Below are positions 52,478 through 61,028 of a stretch of DNA of 64,000 bases, piece after piece. The notes under the pieces are model-generated. The model did no database searches. It was not told where the DNA came from and saw nothing but the letters and a program-made list of their open reading frames with translations. Location of the stretch: positions 1 through 64,000 of the forward strand of contig NZ_JADPKS010000174.1 of the NCBI RefSeq assembly GCF_023074175.1. Reading direction: 5' to 3'. Source of the stretch: Bradyrhizobium sp. 139 (lineage in GTDB: Bacteria > Pseudomonadota > Alphaproteobacteria > Rhizobiales > Xanthobacteraceae). Every line of letters starts with the position of its first letter. The stretch's first letter is position 1. A program made the position numbers and the translations under genes.

Positions 52478-53587
52478 TTACTTGTTTTCGAGCGTGCGCC
52501 GCTTTGCTTCGGCATCGATGGTCTCGGCGAGATCGGGATGGCGCGCCATCAGCACGCGGAAATCGACGAGGTCGAGCACCAGCAGCCGCGACACCTTCGT
52601 GGTCGAGACATTGGCGCCGCGCTTGTTGTTGCCGAGCAGCGCCATCTCGCCGAAGAAGGCGCCCTCGCCGAGCTGCACCTTCTTGCCGGGCAGGTCCACC
52701 TCGACCTCGCCGGCGGCGATGAAATACATGCAGTCGCCCTGCGCGCCCTTGCGGATGATCATGGTGCGCGCCGGCAGCTCCATGGTCCGCAGCATGTGGG
52801 TGACGTCGGCGATGGCCGAAGGCCCAAGAGCTGCGAAGAACGGCACCTTGCTGACGGATTCCCAGGTCTTGAGGAAATTGTCGCGCCGGGTCTCGGCGGC
52901 AAAGCCGGTCGCCAAAATACCGGTCCAGAGTCCGAACACGCCGAGGCCGGAGATCATCACCATCGCCGCCACCACGCGCCCGAGCGGCGTCACCGGCACG
53001 ACGTCGCCATAGCCCGTGGTCGTCAGGGTCACCACCGCCCACCACAGCGCGGCCGGCACGCTGCCGAAGGTCTGGGGCTGCACGTCCCGTTCCAGGAAAT
53101 ATTCGGCAACCGAGGCCAGGAAGACCACCATCAGGAAGATCACGAGCACGCTCACCAGCGGCCCCGATTCCAGCACCAGCACGCGGCGGAGCTGCCGCAG
53201 GCCCGGAATGCCCGGCACCACCTTCAACACCCAGAGCACGCTAAGCAGCCATGCCGTCTTCGGCTCGACGCCGAGCATCAGCGCGACCGGCACGGCGGCC
53301 GCTCCGATCGCATCGACCAGCCCGGCGGAGGAGGACATGTAGAGCGAAAGACGCCCATCCCGTGCCATGTGGCGCAGCCGGACCACCCATTCGAACACGA
53401 AATAGACGAGGCAGGCCCACAGCAGGGCGTCGACCCAGCGGTGCGTCGTCTCATAAGCTTGGTTGACCGTCAGCACCACCATGCTGAGCACGCCGACGCC
53501 AACAGCAACATAAGCTGCCCTGGTCATGTTGCGGCCGGCCGTGGCGGCCACGAACTGGGCCAGAGCGGGGATCAGCGGCTTGGACAT
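52478..53587 (-). CDS. Cyclic-nucleotide-gated potassium channel (MlotiK1-like)
   Basis: A 369-residue six-TM channel. The selectivity filter TTTGYGD is at 189-195. S4 is modest in charge (LRQLRRVLV). A C-terminal cyclic-nucleotide-binding domain has GEGAFFGEMALLGNNKRGANV, with the phosphate-binding Arg in KRGANV. This is the layout and length of MlotiK1 from Mesorhizobium. cAMP would open it and carry K+ across the inner membrane. Two cyclase-domain proteins occur elsewhere in the window, but no direct link is shown. Confidence 0.9.
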   Translation of the reverse strand: MSKPLIPALAQFVAATAGRNMTRAAYVAVGVGVLSMVVLTVNQAYETTHRWVDALLWACLVYFVFEWVVRLRHMARDGRLSLYMSSSAGLVDAIGAAAVPVALMLGVEPKTAWLLSVLWVLKVVPGIPGLRQLRRVLVLESGPLVSVLVIFLMVVFLASVAEYFLERDVQPQTFGSVPAALWWAVVTLTTTGYGDVVPVTPLGRVVAAMVMISGLGVFGLWTGILATGFAAETRRDNFLKTWESVSKVPFFAALGPSAIADVTHMLRTMELPARTMIIRKGAQGDCMYFIAAGEVEVDLPGKKVQLGEGAFFGEMALLGNNKRGANVSTTKVSRLLVLDLVDFRVLMARHPDLAETIDAEAKRRTLENK

Positions 53588-53744
53588 GCGGGAAGGCGGC
53601 TCGGTTTTGGCTTACGGTCCCGGCTGGAACCTTGGTGCCAAAGTGCCTGCCCGGGCCAAGGTCGTCAACGACGGGGGCGGCTGCCTGCAAATATCGTGGA
53701 AGAGGGACTAAAGAGCCCCGGTGCAGCAGCCGACGGGCGAGCTG

Positions 53745-53963
53745 CTACCTGAAATGTGGCGGCTCGTCGTAGCCGCGGCGACTGCTGAAGAACAGCAGCA
53801 CCATCAAACCAACGCCGACAAGAATGGAAAATCCCGCCCCAAGCCCCAATGCCACATAGCCTTCCGTCGGGATCGGCTCGCCCTCGACCGCTATTGCGGA
53901 ATAGGCGAAATATCCGGCCGCAATCAGCATTCCCAGCAGGACTATGATGAGGAGCGTACGCAT
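53745..53963 (-). CDS. Small two-TM membrane protein
   Basis: A 72-residue protein with two membrane helices (LLIIVLLGMLIAAGYFAYSA and LGLGAGFSILVGVGLMVLLFF) and a short charged tail SSRRGYDEPPHFR. It has no recognised family. GGAGAA lies six bases before the ATG at 53963; the frame stays open much further upstream but into sequence without support. Confidence 0.6.
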   Translation of the reverse strand: MRTLLIIVLLGMLIAAGYFAYSAIAVEGEPIPTEGYVALGLGAGFSILVGVGLMVLLFFSSRRGYDEPPHFR

Positions 53964-54085
53964 GGCGCGTTCTCCGGTTGTATCCGGGAGCCAACGGTTG
54001 TGGACCGGGACGGTTCCCGAATTCAGCCCAGGGATTCCCGGGAAATGTCGGCAACGCGACATTGCAAGACCATCAAATCGATGGG

Positions 54086-55534
54086 TCAGGCACTCTGGGC
54101 TGTCTTCACCACCACGACATTGCTGTCGTCCTGCTGGGCAGGGCCGGCGTCGCGAGCCGCTTTCTCGGCCTCGCCGGCGTGGCGCTTGAGGTAGTCGCGG
54201 CGCATCCCGATCTCGTCGCGGACGAACTCGTAGCCGAGCTTGAAGGTGTCGAGCCCGTCGGTGCTGATCGTACCGTCCCTGAGTCCTATGACGGCACCGC
54301 GCAAGATGCCCTCGAGCTCGTCCTGGAGACATTCGAGCTGATCCAGCGAGTGGGCGTGCTCGATGCGCTCGCCGACGTCGAGGATTGCGGTGGAGAGCTC
54401 GCTGGCCTTCTCCGGCGCGATCCGGGTGATCTTGGCGTAGATCGCGGCGAAGATCGAGCCGATGACGCTGAGCGCGGCGGCGCCCAGATACATCAGGTCG
54501 CTGTACTTATCCATGAACGACTTGGTGTCGTCGTTGATGTAGTCGGCCGCCCCCTGGTGCGCCATCACGTAGGCGTCCTTCTCGACGGAGGCGGGCTCGA
54601 TTCTGCTGGCAAAGCCGTTGTCGAGCCCGAGCGCGGATTTGTTCTCGTAGACTGTACGCGCGAGTTCGCCCGCCGTGGTCGGCGACATCCTGGATTGCGC
54701 AACCAGCAGCCATTCGAGCCCGATCGTGTCGAGGTCGTCGTCGGGAATTTCCGGCGATGCCGACAGCATGCCTGCGGTTAGGGTCTCGCTGGAAATGCCG
54801 GGAATCCTGCGCGCCAGCGCCTTTGCCTCGTCGATCGCGTTCAGCGTGAAGCCACCGCGTTTGGCGAGCTGCTCATAGGCCTTGTCCCTGATAGCCCTGG
54901 ATGCGTGGACGATGGCGATCACCGCGCCAAAGCCGCTCGCCGGCGCAAACAGCTTGTCGAGCGTTGCGCCCTGCGGCGCCATCTGGATCTTTGCTGCGGC
55001 TTCTGATCCGTCGGGAATATCGAGAATGCTGCGCACGAAGGCGAGCGCGGATTCGTTCTCGGCCACGACCGCGACCTTCTTCTTCTTCAGTTCGGCAAGC
55101 GATTTGATCTTCTTGTTGCCGGGACCGAGCAGGAGCACGAGGTCGTGCTCGAGGATCGCGACCGTACGCGCCCGCAGTGGCACCTTGGCGTCGGTGCGCA
55201 GGATGGCGAGATCGGCCTGCTTGCGGTCGAACTGTGCGAGCGCCTTGGCGTTGTCTGCGTTGTTGACGACCTTGATCCGGAATCGCGAGACGTTGTTCTT
55301 CAGGACAGTGGCGAGCTTGGCCGCGAACAGCGCTTCGTCGCTGTTGGGGGCGCCGACGGCAAAGGTCAGCGTCTCCGAGCTGTGTACCAGCGTGCGGCCG
55401 CCCCAGACGGTGGCGAGCGACAGGAGCAGGGTCAGCACGACGTAGAGAAAGACCTGCTGCTGATTGGTCTTGATCACCTTGGGGCGCCGCGGCGGTGGCT
55501 CGGTCGGTGACGAGGTCGGGCCTTCAGTACGCAT
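54086..55534 (-). CDS. TAXI-family TRAP transporter solute receptor, membrane-anchored long form
   Basis: A 482-residue protein. An N-terminal membrane helix (about 28-48) anchors a TAXI-type binding domain (about 55-330: LTFAVGAPNSDEALFAAKLAT, ADLAILRTDA). A second membrane helix lies at about 347-367, followed by a cytosolic helical tail of about 115 residues rich in charge. Usual TAXI receptors are about 320 residues, secreted and encoded beside a TRAP permease; none is here. The protein may be a sensor that uses the receptor fold instead of transport. Confidence 0.78.
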   Translation of the reverse strand: MRTEGPTSSPTEPPPRRPKVIKTNQQQVFLYVVLTLLLSLATVWGGRTLVHSSETLTFAVGAPNSDEALFAAKLATVLKNNVSRFRIKVVNNADNAKALAQFDRKQADLAILRTDAKVPLRARTVAILEHDLVLLLGPGNKKIKSLAELKKKKVAVVAENESALAFVRSILDIPDGSEAAAKIQMAPQGATLDKLFAPASGFGAVIAIVHASRAIRDKAYEQLAKRGGFTLNAIDEAKALARRIPGISSETLTAGMLSASPEIPDDDLDTIGLEWLLVAQSRMSPTTAGELARTVYENKSALGLDNGFASRIEPASVEKDAYVMAHQGAADYINDDTKSFMDKYSDLMYLGAAALSVIGSIFAAIYAKITRIAPEKASELSTAILDVGERIEHAHSLDQLECLQDELEGILRGAVIGLRDGTISTDGLDTFKLGYEFVRDEIGMRRDYLKRHAGEAEKAARDAGPAQQDDSNVVVVKTAQSA

Positions 55535-55869
55535 GGCGGCACGCTGGCCTTGTTCTTGGGTGGCGGACGGCTCGCGAGCTGATCGCGGCGGGCGTCCTGC
55601 AATGCCTAAACGTCTGAAAAAAGAACGATATTTTCTACCTTCAATGATAGCGCGCCGATACCGGGATGCAAATTTCGAGCCGAAGGTAACCTTACTCGAT
55701 CCGGCCCGCGGCGATTGGTCATCCTATCACCAGTTAGCCACAGTTGACGATTTTCCAGTTCCCCCCGGCTGCATTCCGTCGCGGGAGCTGTCATAAATCA
55801 CACGTTCCGGCGATTTGACCGGTCCAAGAAGAAGCTGCGCTGAACGCTCCAATTTTTCCTGTCACGTCA
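55535..55869. other. Intergenic region, nothing firm
   Basis: 335 bp between divergent genes, less GC-rich than the flanks (AAAAAAGAACGATATTTTC). One 64-codon open frame begins at 55602 but lacks a ribosome-binding site and family sequence. Promoters of the TAXI gene and the DUF3307 gene should lie here. Confidence 0.4.
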
Positions 55870-56286
55870 ATGAGGGCGTCAGCTTTGTCGTTTCCACCCA
55901 TGTCATCGGCGATTCCGGTCGAAGCGCTCATTGGCTGGATGCTGCTGCTCACCTTCAAGCACATCATCGCCGATTTCGTTCTCCAGACCGCCTGGATGGC
56001 GCAAGGCAAGGACCAGAAGCATGGCTGGGCTTTGCCGCTTCTGGTGCATTGCCTGATCCACCTTGCGGTTGCGCTGCCGCTGATCCTGATCGTGGCGCCG
56101 CGATTCTGGTTCGTCGCGTTCATCGACTTCGTGATCCACATCACGGTCGACCGGGCCAAGGGCCTCGTCTCCGCCAATTTCGGTGTCGACCTGGCGCATC
56201 CCTGGTTCTGGACCCTGATCGGCGTCGACCAGGCGCTGCACCATTTGACCGGCTTCGGTCTTTCCATCTTCATGGCGGCGAACTGA
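55870..56286 (+). CDS. DUF3307 family membrane protein
   Basis: A 138-residue (or 128 from ATG 55900) protein with four membrane helices. LLLTFKHIIADFVLQTAWMA and HCLIHLAVALP, HITVDRAKG and DQALHHLTGFGL contain the conserved His/Asp of DUF3307. Function is not established. Neither start has a clear ribosome-binding site; 55900 (MSSAIPVEA) is equally likely. Confidence 0.78.
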   Translation: MRASALSFPPMSSAIPVEALIGWMLLLTFKHIIADFVLQTAWMAQGKDQKHGWALPLLVHCLIHLAVALPLILIVAPRFWFVAFIDFVIHITVDRAKGLVSANFGVDLAHPWFWTLIGVDQALHHLTGFGLSIFMAAN

Positions 56287-56560
56287 GGCGCCTGGTCGCG
56301 TGCTTGGCTTCATGGTTCGAGACGCGCCGTAGGGCGGCGCTCCTCACCATGAGGTCACCCCCGCGATTTCACCGCGAACCAGATCCTCATCCTGAGGGCC
56401 CGCCGAAGGCGGGCGTCTCGAAGGATGACCGCAGGGAGACTCCTGCCGTCCCCTCCGATTCGCGGCCAGGGCGCAAAGGACCCCGGGTGACTACCGGGCG
56501 GCGTGGTTAACCTTTCATTAGAGAATTGCGCTGCATCTTCGGCGTCGAGGGAGAACTGCA
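56287..56560. repeat. Intergenic repeat (CCTCATCCTGAGG type)
   Basis: Between 56340 and 56440 lie CCTCACCATGAGG, CCTCATCCTGAGG and GCCCGCCGAAGGCGGGCGTC, the pieces of a common rhizobial palindromic repeat. The rest of the gap is unremarkable and must include the promoter of the next gene. Confidence 0.6.
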
Positions 56561-56959
56561 ATGTTTTCAAGCCGCGCCACCTATGAAAGCGATTTCTGCC
56601 CGGTCCGCGACGAACTCCTTGGCGAGATGTATCGCGCCAGCGAGAGTGGCCTGCCGAGACTGGTTGAAAGTGTTTCCCCTGACGCACGCGCCAGGTTGGC
56701 GCTGTTCTGCTATCGCCGCAGCCATCTGCATTCGCTGGCGGTCGCGATCGCAGCCAGTTGCAACGAGCGTGACCTGATCGAAAACGGTGGCCGCGTCGGC
56801 TCGACGCTCTACGCGCTGTCGCGCCAAGGCACGGTCAAGTCGTCACCGTCGCTGTCCGGCGGACGCAAGCCGATCACACTGTCGACCAAGCCGCTCTCGG
56901 TGCTTGCACCGCTTGAGGACGAGGTCGACGACGAGATCAGCGAAGCCGTCCCGGCTTAA
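56561..56959 (+). CDS. Conserved hypothetical protein
   Basis: A 132-residue soluble protein with no family that I recognise. Residues 1-75 look helical (DELLGEMYRASESGLPRLVES, LALFCYRRSHLHSLAVAIAA); the C-terminal part is low complexity and acidic (LEDEVDDEISEAVPA). GAGGGAGAA precedes the ATG. Its stop overlaps that of the converging YkgJ-type gene. Confidence 0.68.
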   Translation: MFSSRATYESDFCPVRDELLGEMYRASESGLPRLVESVSPDARARLALFCYRRSHLHSLAVAIAASCNERDLIENGGRVGSTLYALSRQGTVKSSPSLSGGRKPITLSTKPLSVLAPLEDEVDDEISEAVPA

Positions 56960-57279
56960 ACGGCCTCTATCGCCGGAAGCCCGAACTTCCGCCGTGCCAT
57001 CGCGCATTCGGCGTCGCCCGGCATGCATGTGCGGCACACCTCCGGCCGCACCGCATAGATGCCGCACGCGGTCGCCTTGCCGATCTCTCCCTGCAACGCC
57101 GAACAGCGATCGTTCTCGCAGCGCATGCCGGATTGACGCGCGTTGACGAGCGTTTCCGGGATCGCAGCAAGCTCCTCGTCGCTCTCGATCGAGAAGCGCG
57201 GCCAGTTCTCCGAATAGCCACAGCAGGCGCCGCAGCTCTGGCAACAGCTCGACAGATCGATGGGGGAGGTCTCTTCCAT
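56956..57279 (-). CDS. YkgJ family cysteine-cluster protein
   Basis: A 107-residue protein with nine or so Cys: SCCQSCGACCGY near the N-terminus, then CENDRCSAL, CGIYAVRPEVCRTC and a final DAEC. This is the Fe-S or zinc cluster pattern of the YkgJ/CxxCxxCC family. Role unknown. The frame extends upstream into the WYL gene; ATG 57279 begins the conserved region and lies five bases after that gene ends, so they form an operon. Confidence 0.82.
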   Translation of the reverse strand: MEETSPIDLSSCCQSCGACCGYSENWPRFSIESDEELAAIPETLVNARQSGMRCENDRCSALQGEIGKATACGIYAVRPEVCRTCMPGDAECAMARRKFGLPAIEAV

Positions 57280-57284
57280 CACGC

Positions 57285-57983
57285 TCACGTATCCTTTGGC
57301 GGGCCCCAGACCAGGCTCTGCCGCCATCTCGCACGCAGCACGTCGCGCCGCTCTGGATATCTCTCGTCGAGATAGGTCGCTTCCACCACGCGGTCGGTGC
57401 GGAAGCTGCGGAAGTCGCTGCGCAGCTCGCACCAAGCCGCGAGCAGGCGCACGGCTTCGAGATAGCCGACCGAGATCGGCCAGATCATGCGCTCGCTCGG
57501 GCGACCCTGCTCGTCGCGATAGCGCAGCATGATCTTCTTGCCTTCGTGGATCTGGGTGCGCGTGCGCACCATGTCCAGGCGGTCCGGTTCCCTGTTCCAG
57601 CTCGGCCGCGCGCGGCTCGCGGGCTCCAGCACGAAGGGACGCAGGCGCTCGGGCACGGTGTCGGCGATCTTGGCCATCAAATCTTCAGCCGCGCGCGCCA
57701 GCGCGGAGTCGGCATGACCCGCGACCCATTGCGCGCCCAGCACCGCCGCCTCGATCTCATCCGGTGTCAGCATCAAAGGCGGCAGGTCAAATCCCTTTTC
57801 CAGGATGTAGCCCATGCCGGCTTCACCGCGGATCGGCACGCGCTGGCCCATCAAGGTTGCAATGTCGCGGTAGATTGTGCGCTTCGAGGTTTCGAGCTCG
57901 GCCGCGATGGCGTCCGCCGTCAGCGGCTTACGCGTGCGCCTCAGCACCTGGATGATCTGAAACAGCCGGTCGGCGCGTCTCAT
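57285..57983 (-). CDS. WYL-domain transcriptional regulator (YafY family)
   Basis: A 232-residue regulator: N-terminal HTH_11 (IIQVLRRTRKPLTADAIAAELETSKRTIYRDIATL), then a WYL domain (KKIMLRYRDEQGRPSERMIWPISVGYLEAVRLLAAWCELR). It is shorter than the other WYL protein at 49769-50752, lacking its C-terminal extension. It is divergent from a small gene and a GST gene, which it probably controls. Confidence 0.86.
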   Translation of the reverse strand: MRRADRLFQIIQVLRRTRKPLTADAIAAELETSKRTIYRDIATLMGQRVPIRGEAGMGYILEKGFDLPPLMLTPDEIEAAVLGAQWVAGHADSALARAAEDLMAKIADTVPERLRPFVLEPASRARPSWNREPDRLDMVRTRTQIHEGKKIMLRYRDEQGRPSERMIWPISVGYLEAVRLLAAWCELRSDFRSFRTDRVVEATYLDERYPERRDVLRARWRQSLVWGPPKDT

Positions 57984-58095
57984 GACAATTCTCTTATCGG
58001 GGGCGGGTCAGAAAACGGCGCGTGGATGCTGACAGGATGTTGGCAGCAGGGGAGTTCTATACCGGGACAACACATCGACTGAAGGGGATTTGTCC

Positions 58096-58371
58096 ATGAT
58101 CATTCCGACCCATCTCGGCCCGGCCGGTCCGCTGTGGCGGGCGCAGGCCTCGCTGCACGCCTTGTTGTGCTCCTGGGCCCTCGGCCGCCTGATGTTTTTC
58201 GATCTCACCGTCATCGACCTCCGCGTTGCGCTCGCGACCATGGTGACACGCTCGCTGGCCCAGGCCGCGGACGGACTGGTCCGCCATTTCGTGGGCCGCG
58301 CCTGGCGAGGGGCCCGCTTTGCAGAAGATATCACGGCTGCTGCCACCATGGTGGCAGCAGCCCGGCGCTAG
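58096..58371 (+). CDS. Small hypothetical protein
   Basis: A 91-residue predicted protein starting with ATG at 58096, eight bases after AAGGGG. It has a weak central hydrophobic stretch and an Arg-rich C-terminus; no family is recognised. The 3' end contains a perfect 26-bp palindrome (58336-58361), unusual for coding DNA. It is followed 37 bp later by a GST gene. Confidence 0.5.
   Translation: MIIPTHLGPAGPLWRAQASLHALLCSWALGRLMFFDLTVIDLRVALATMVTRSLAQAADGLVRHFVGRAWRGARFAEDITAAATMVAAARR
58336..58361. repeat. Perfect 26-bp palindrome
   Basis: The arms GCTGCTGCCACCA and TGGTGGCAGCAGC meet with no spacer. It overlaps the end of the small gene and lies 48-73 bp before the GST start. It could be an operator for the nearby WYL regulator or an mRNA structure. 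Confidence 0.7.
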
Positions 58372-58408
58372 GTTCCGTCAACTCTTTCGGTCGTTCAGGA
58401 GAGCTCTC

Positions 58409-59137
58409 ATGATCACGCTTTACGGCTTCGGCACCGGCTTCGGCCTGCCGGAAATCAGTCCCTTCGTCACCAAGACCGAGGTGCAGCTCAAGATGGCGGG
58501 ACTGCCCTACCGGAAGGAGCGGGCGATGCCGCCGGCCTCGCCCAAGGGGCAGCTGCCATTCATCGACGATGGCGGCGAGGCGGTGGCCGATTCCACCTTC
58601 ATCCGCGCCCATGTCGAGCGCCGCTATGGTTTCGATTTCGACGCCGGCCTGTCGCTGGCCGAGCGTGCGCAGGCCTGGGCGTTCGAGCGCATGATCGAGC
58701 ATCACGTTTATTGGGCGCTGGTCGGGGCGCGCTGGGTCGATTCGGTCAACTTCGCCAAGGGTCCTGCGCATTTCTTCGATGGCGCGCCGGAGCACAATCG
58801 TGAAAAGTTGCGCGAGGATGCGCAATTCCGTGTCGCCGAGAATTATCTGCTCTCCGGCCTCGGCCGCCACGCGCCCGATGACGACGTCGATCTCGCGGTG
58901 CGTTCGCTGTTCGCACTCTCGGTGCAGCTCGGCGACAAGGCCTATCTGATGGGCAACAAGCCCTGCGGCGTCGATGCCACCGCCTTCGGCGCGCTCGCCG
59001 GGATTTTGACACCGTTCTTCGAATCCGGACTGCGCCAGCGCGCCGAGGGATTTGCGAACCTCACCGCCTATGTCGATCGGATGATGGACAATTACTATCC
59101 GGAGTTCGCCTGGACCCCGCTGCGGCAGGCGGCGTAG
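58409..59137 (+). CDS. Glutathione S-transferase family protein (metaxin-like)
   Basis: A 242-residue GST-like protein. The N-terminal thioredoxin-type part reads ITLYGFGTGFGLPEISPFVTK, then GQLPFIDDGGEAVADSTFI; the helical domain has YLMGNKPCGVDATAFGALAG. This matches the Tom37/metaxin-like GST branch, whose substrates are mostly unknown. The ATG at 58409 follows AGGAGAG. The longer frame upstream covers the palindrome and is not used. Confidence 0.84.
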   Translation: MITLYGFGTGFGLPEISPFVTKTEVQLKMAGLPYRKERAMPPASPKGQLPFIDDGGEAVADSTFIRAHVERRYGFDFDAGLSLAERAQAWAFERMIEHHVYWALVGARWVDSVNFAKGPAHFFDGAPEHNREKLREDAQFRVAENYLLSGLGRHAPDDDVDLAVRSLFALSVQLGDKAYLMGNKPCGVDATAFGALAGILTPFFESGLRQRAEGFANLTAYVDRMMDNYYPEFAWTPLRQAA

Positions 59138-59180
59138 CGTCAATCCGTTGGTCATGCTTGGGGCACTGAGCTTCGACATC

Positions 59181-59264
59181 GTCATGGCCGGGCTTGTCCC
59201 GGCCATCCACGCCTTGCCGTGCGGCACGGAGAACGTGGATGCCCGGGACAAGCCCGGGCATGAC
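59181..59264. repeat. REP-like pair (CATGGCCGGGCTTGTCCCGG type)
   Basis: Same unit as 9241-9332: GCCGGGCTTGTCCCGGC and CCCGGGACAAGCCCGGGC inverted arms. Confidence 0.7.
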
Positions 59265-59306
59265 CACCTGTTGCAATTGCGGCAGCTCACCCGTGAGCAA
59301 AACAAA

Positions 59307-59331
59307 AGAGCCGGCCCTATGGGCCGGCTCT
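59307..59331 (-). terminator. Rho-independent terminator of the Liv-type binding protein gene
   Basis: AGAGCCGGCCC, a TAT loop and GGGCCGGCTCT form an 11-bp stem; on the minus strand it is followed by TTTGTTTTG. Confidence 0.82.
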
Positions 59332-59356
59332 CGTCATCTCCAAGTTTTTTCCGTGC

Positions 59357-60508
59357 TCATTTCACCAGCGCGTACTTGCCGTTCTTCACCGTGAGCAGGA
59401 TGCGCGAGCGCTCGTCGAGGCCGTAGCGGTCCTTTTCGGTGAAATTGTACACGCCCTGGCTTGCCGCCAGCTCCTTCTCCGACAGCAAGGCCTGGCGGAT
59501 CGCTTCGCGGAATTCCGGCGTGCCCGGCTTGGCCGTCTTGAGCGCCGCGGGAATGATGCGCTTCAGGATCTCGAATGCATCGTAGGAATGGCCGGCGAAC
59601 TGGCTGCGGCTGTTCGGGCCGTACTTGCCTTCATAGGCGGCGTTGAGCGCGAGGCCCGGCTTCTTGGTCGCGGCCTCGTCCGGCTGATCCTCCGGGTCCA
59701 TCACCGGGCCCGAGGCCATCAGCACGCCTTCCGCCGCTTTGCCGGCGATGCGGATGAAGTCCATGCTGGCCGCGCCATGGGTCTGGTAGATCAGGCCCTG
59801 ATAGCCGCGTTCGCGCAGTTCGGTCTGCGGCAGCGCGGCCGCGGTGCCGGAGGCACCGACCAGGATCGCGTCGGGATTGGCGGCGACGAGCTTGAGCACC
59901 TGTCCGGTGACTGAGGTGTCGGGGCGGGCGAAGCGCTCCTCATCGGCGATGGTCATGCCCATCGGTCCGGTCTGCGCCTTCAGGTCGTTGAACCAGAGGT
60001 CGCCATAGGAGTCGGAATAGCCGATATAGCCGACGGTCTTCACGCCCTTGGCCTTCATGTGGTCGTACAGCACCTTGCCCACGATCGGGATCGGCTGCGG
60101 CATCGCCACCGACCACTTCATGCGCTCCGGCGTGATCGGGAACGGCGCGAGGCCGAAATGCGGAATGCCGGCTTCGTTGGCGACGTTGGAGACCGCGATG
60201 GTCGGCGGCGTCAGCGCCGAGCCCATGATGATGTCGGCCTTGGATTCGGTGACGAAGCGGCGGGCGTTAGTGGTCGCCGTGGTAGGGTCGCCGCCGTCAT
60301 CGAGCACGATCACCTTCAGCGGCACGCCGCCGATCTCCTTCGGCACGAATTCCAGCGCGTTGCGCTCGGGAATGCCGAGCGCCGCGCCCGGGCCGGTCGT
60401 GGTGGTGGTGATGCCGATGGTGACTTCGCTGGTCTGGGCCAACGCCGGCAGCGCCGGAAGCGCAAGCGTGGCCGCGGCGATCGCGGCGGTCAGGTAGAAG
60501 CGTTTCAT
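59357..60508 (-). CDS. Branched-chain-type ABC transporter substrate-binding protein
   Basis: A 383-residue Liv/Peripla_BP_6 protein with a signal peptide (AIAAATLALPALPALAQ, cleavage near residue 24). The mature part starts EVTIGITTTTTGPGAALGIPERNALEF. It lies just downstream of a thioesterase, SDR and feruloyl-CoA-synthase-like gene on the same strand, so an aromatic acid is a sensible ligand, by inference. AGGGAGGAATAG precedes the ATG and a strong terminator follows the stop. No permease or ATPase genes are in view. Confidence 0.88.
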   Translation of the reverse strand: MKRFYLTAAIAAATLALPALPALAQTSEVTIGITTTTTGPGAALGIPERNALEFVPKEIGGVPLKVIVLDDGGDPTTATTNARRFVTESKADIIMGSALTPPTIAVSNVANEAGIPHFGLAPFPITPERMKWSVAMPQPIPIVGKVLYDHMKAKGVKTVGYIGYSDSYGDLWFNDLKAQTGPMGMTIADEERFARPDTSVTGQVLKLVAANPDAILVGASGTAAALPQTELRERGYQGLIYQTHGAASMDFIRIAGKAAEGVLMASGPVMDPEDQPDEAATKKPGLALNAAYEGKYGPNSRSQFAGHSYDAFEILKRIIPAALKTAKPGTPEFREAIRQALLSEKELAASQGVYNFTEKDRYGLDERSRILLTVKNGKYALVK

Positions 60509-60598
60509 CTATTCCTCCCTTTATGTGTTTCTTTGAAAGCAGAAATCGAACGTGAATTCAGCCCCGTCTTTTGGCGATGCGGCGATTTAGCTCCAGAC

Positions 60599-61018
60599 TT
60601 AACTCCCCGTGAATTTGGCTACCATTTCCGCCGGGAACGGTGCCGATTTCAGCTTGTCGGGGTTAACGGGATCGCGGCCGACCAGGACGCGCGTCTCAAA
60701 ACCCTCAATGGCCAGCGCCTCGCCCTTGTAGACGTTGTGCTTCACCTCGAAGCTCGAGCGCTTGATGCTCTCGATCTTCGTTTCGATGGTGATCCAGTCA
60801 CCATAGGTCGAGGGGATGTAGAACTTGGCCCGCGTGTCGACCATGGGGATGCCCACCAGGCCGTATTTGCGGACCAGGTCCTGCTTGGAGAACCCGGCGA
60901 CCTCGAACAGGGTCGACGTCGAATCGTCGAACATCGCGAAATAGCGCGGGTAGTAGACGATGTTGGCGGGGTCGCAGTCGCCCCACTGGATCTGGACGTC
61001 GCGCCGGTTCACGAACAT
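60599..61018 (-). CDS. Acyl-CoA thioesterase (4-hydroxybenzoyl-CoA thioesterase family)
   Basis: A 139-residue hot-dog thioesterase. WGDCDPANIVYYPRYFAMFD carries the catalytic Asp in the position seen in 4-hydroxybenzoyl-CoA thioesterases; HNVYKGEALAIEGFETRVLV is the later beta sheet. It hydrolyses an aryl- or acyl-CoA. It lies 10 bp after the SDR gene in the same operon. Confidence 0.86.
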   Translation of the reverse strand: MFVNRRDVQIQWGDCDPANIVYYPRYFAMFDDSTSTLFEVAGFSKQDLVRKYGLVGIPMVDTRAKFYIPSTYGDWITIETKIESIKRSSFEVKHNVYKGEALAIEGFETRVLVGRDPVNPDKLKSAPFPAEMVAKFTGS

Positions 61019-61028
61019 GCATCGCGCC

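Noticed and set aside
55602..55796. 64-codon open frame (MPKRLKKERYFLP) upstream of the DUF3307 gene
   Set aside because: No ribosome-binding site and no recognisable family; probably chance in a less GC-rich gap.
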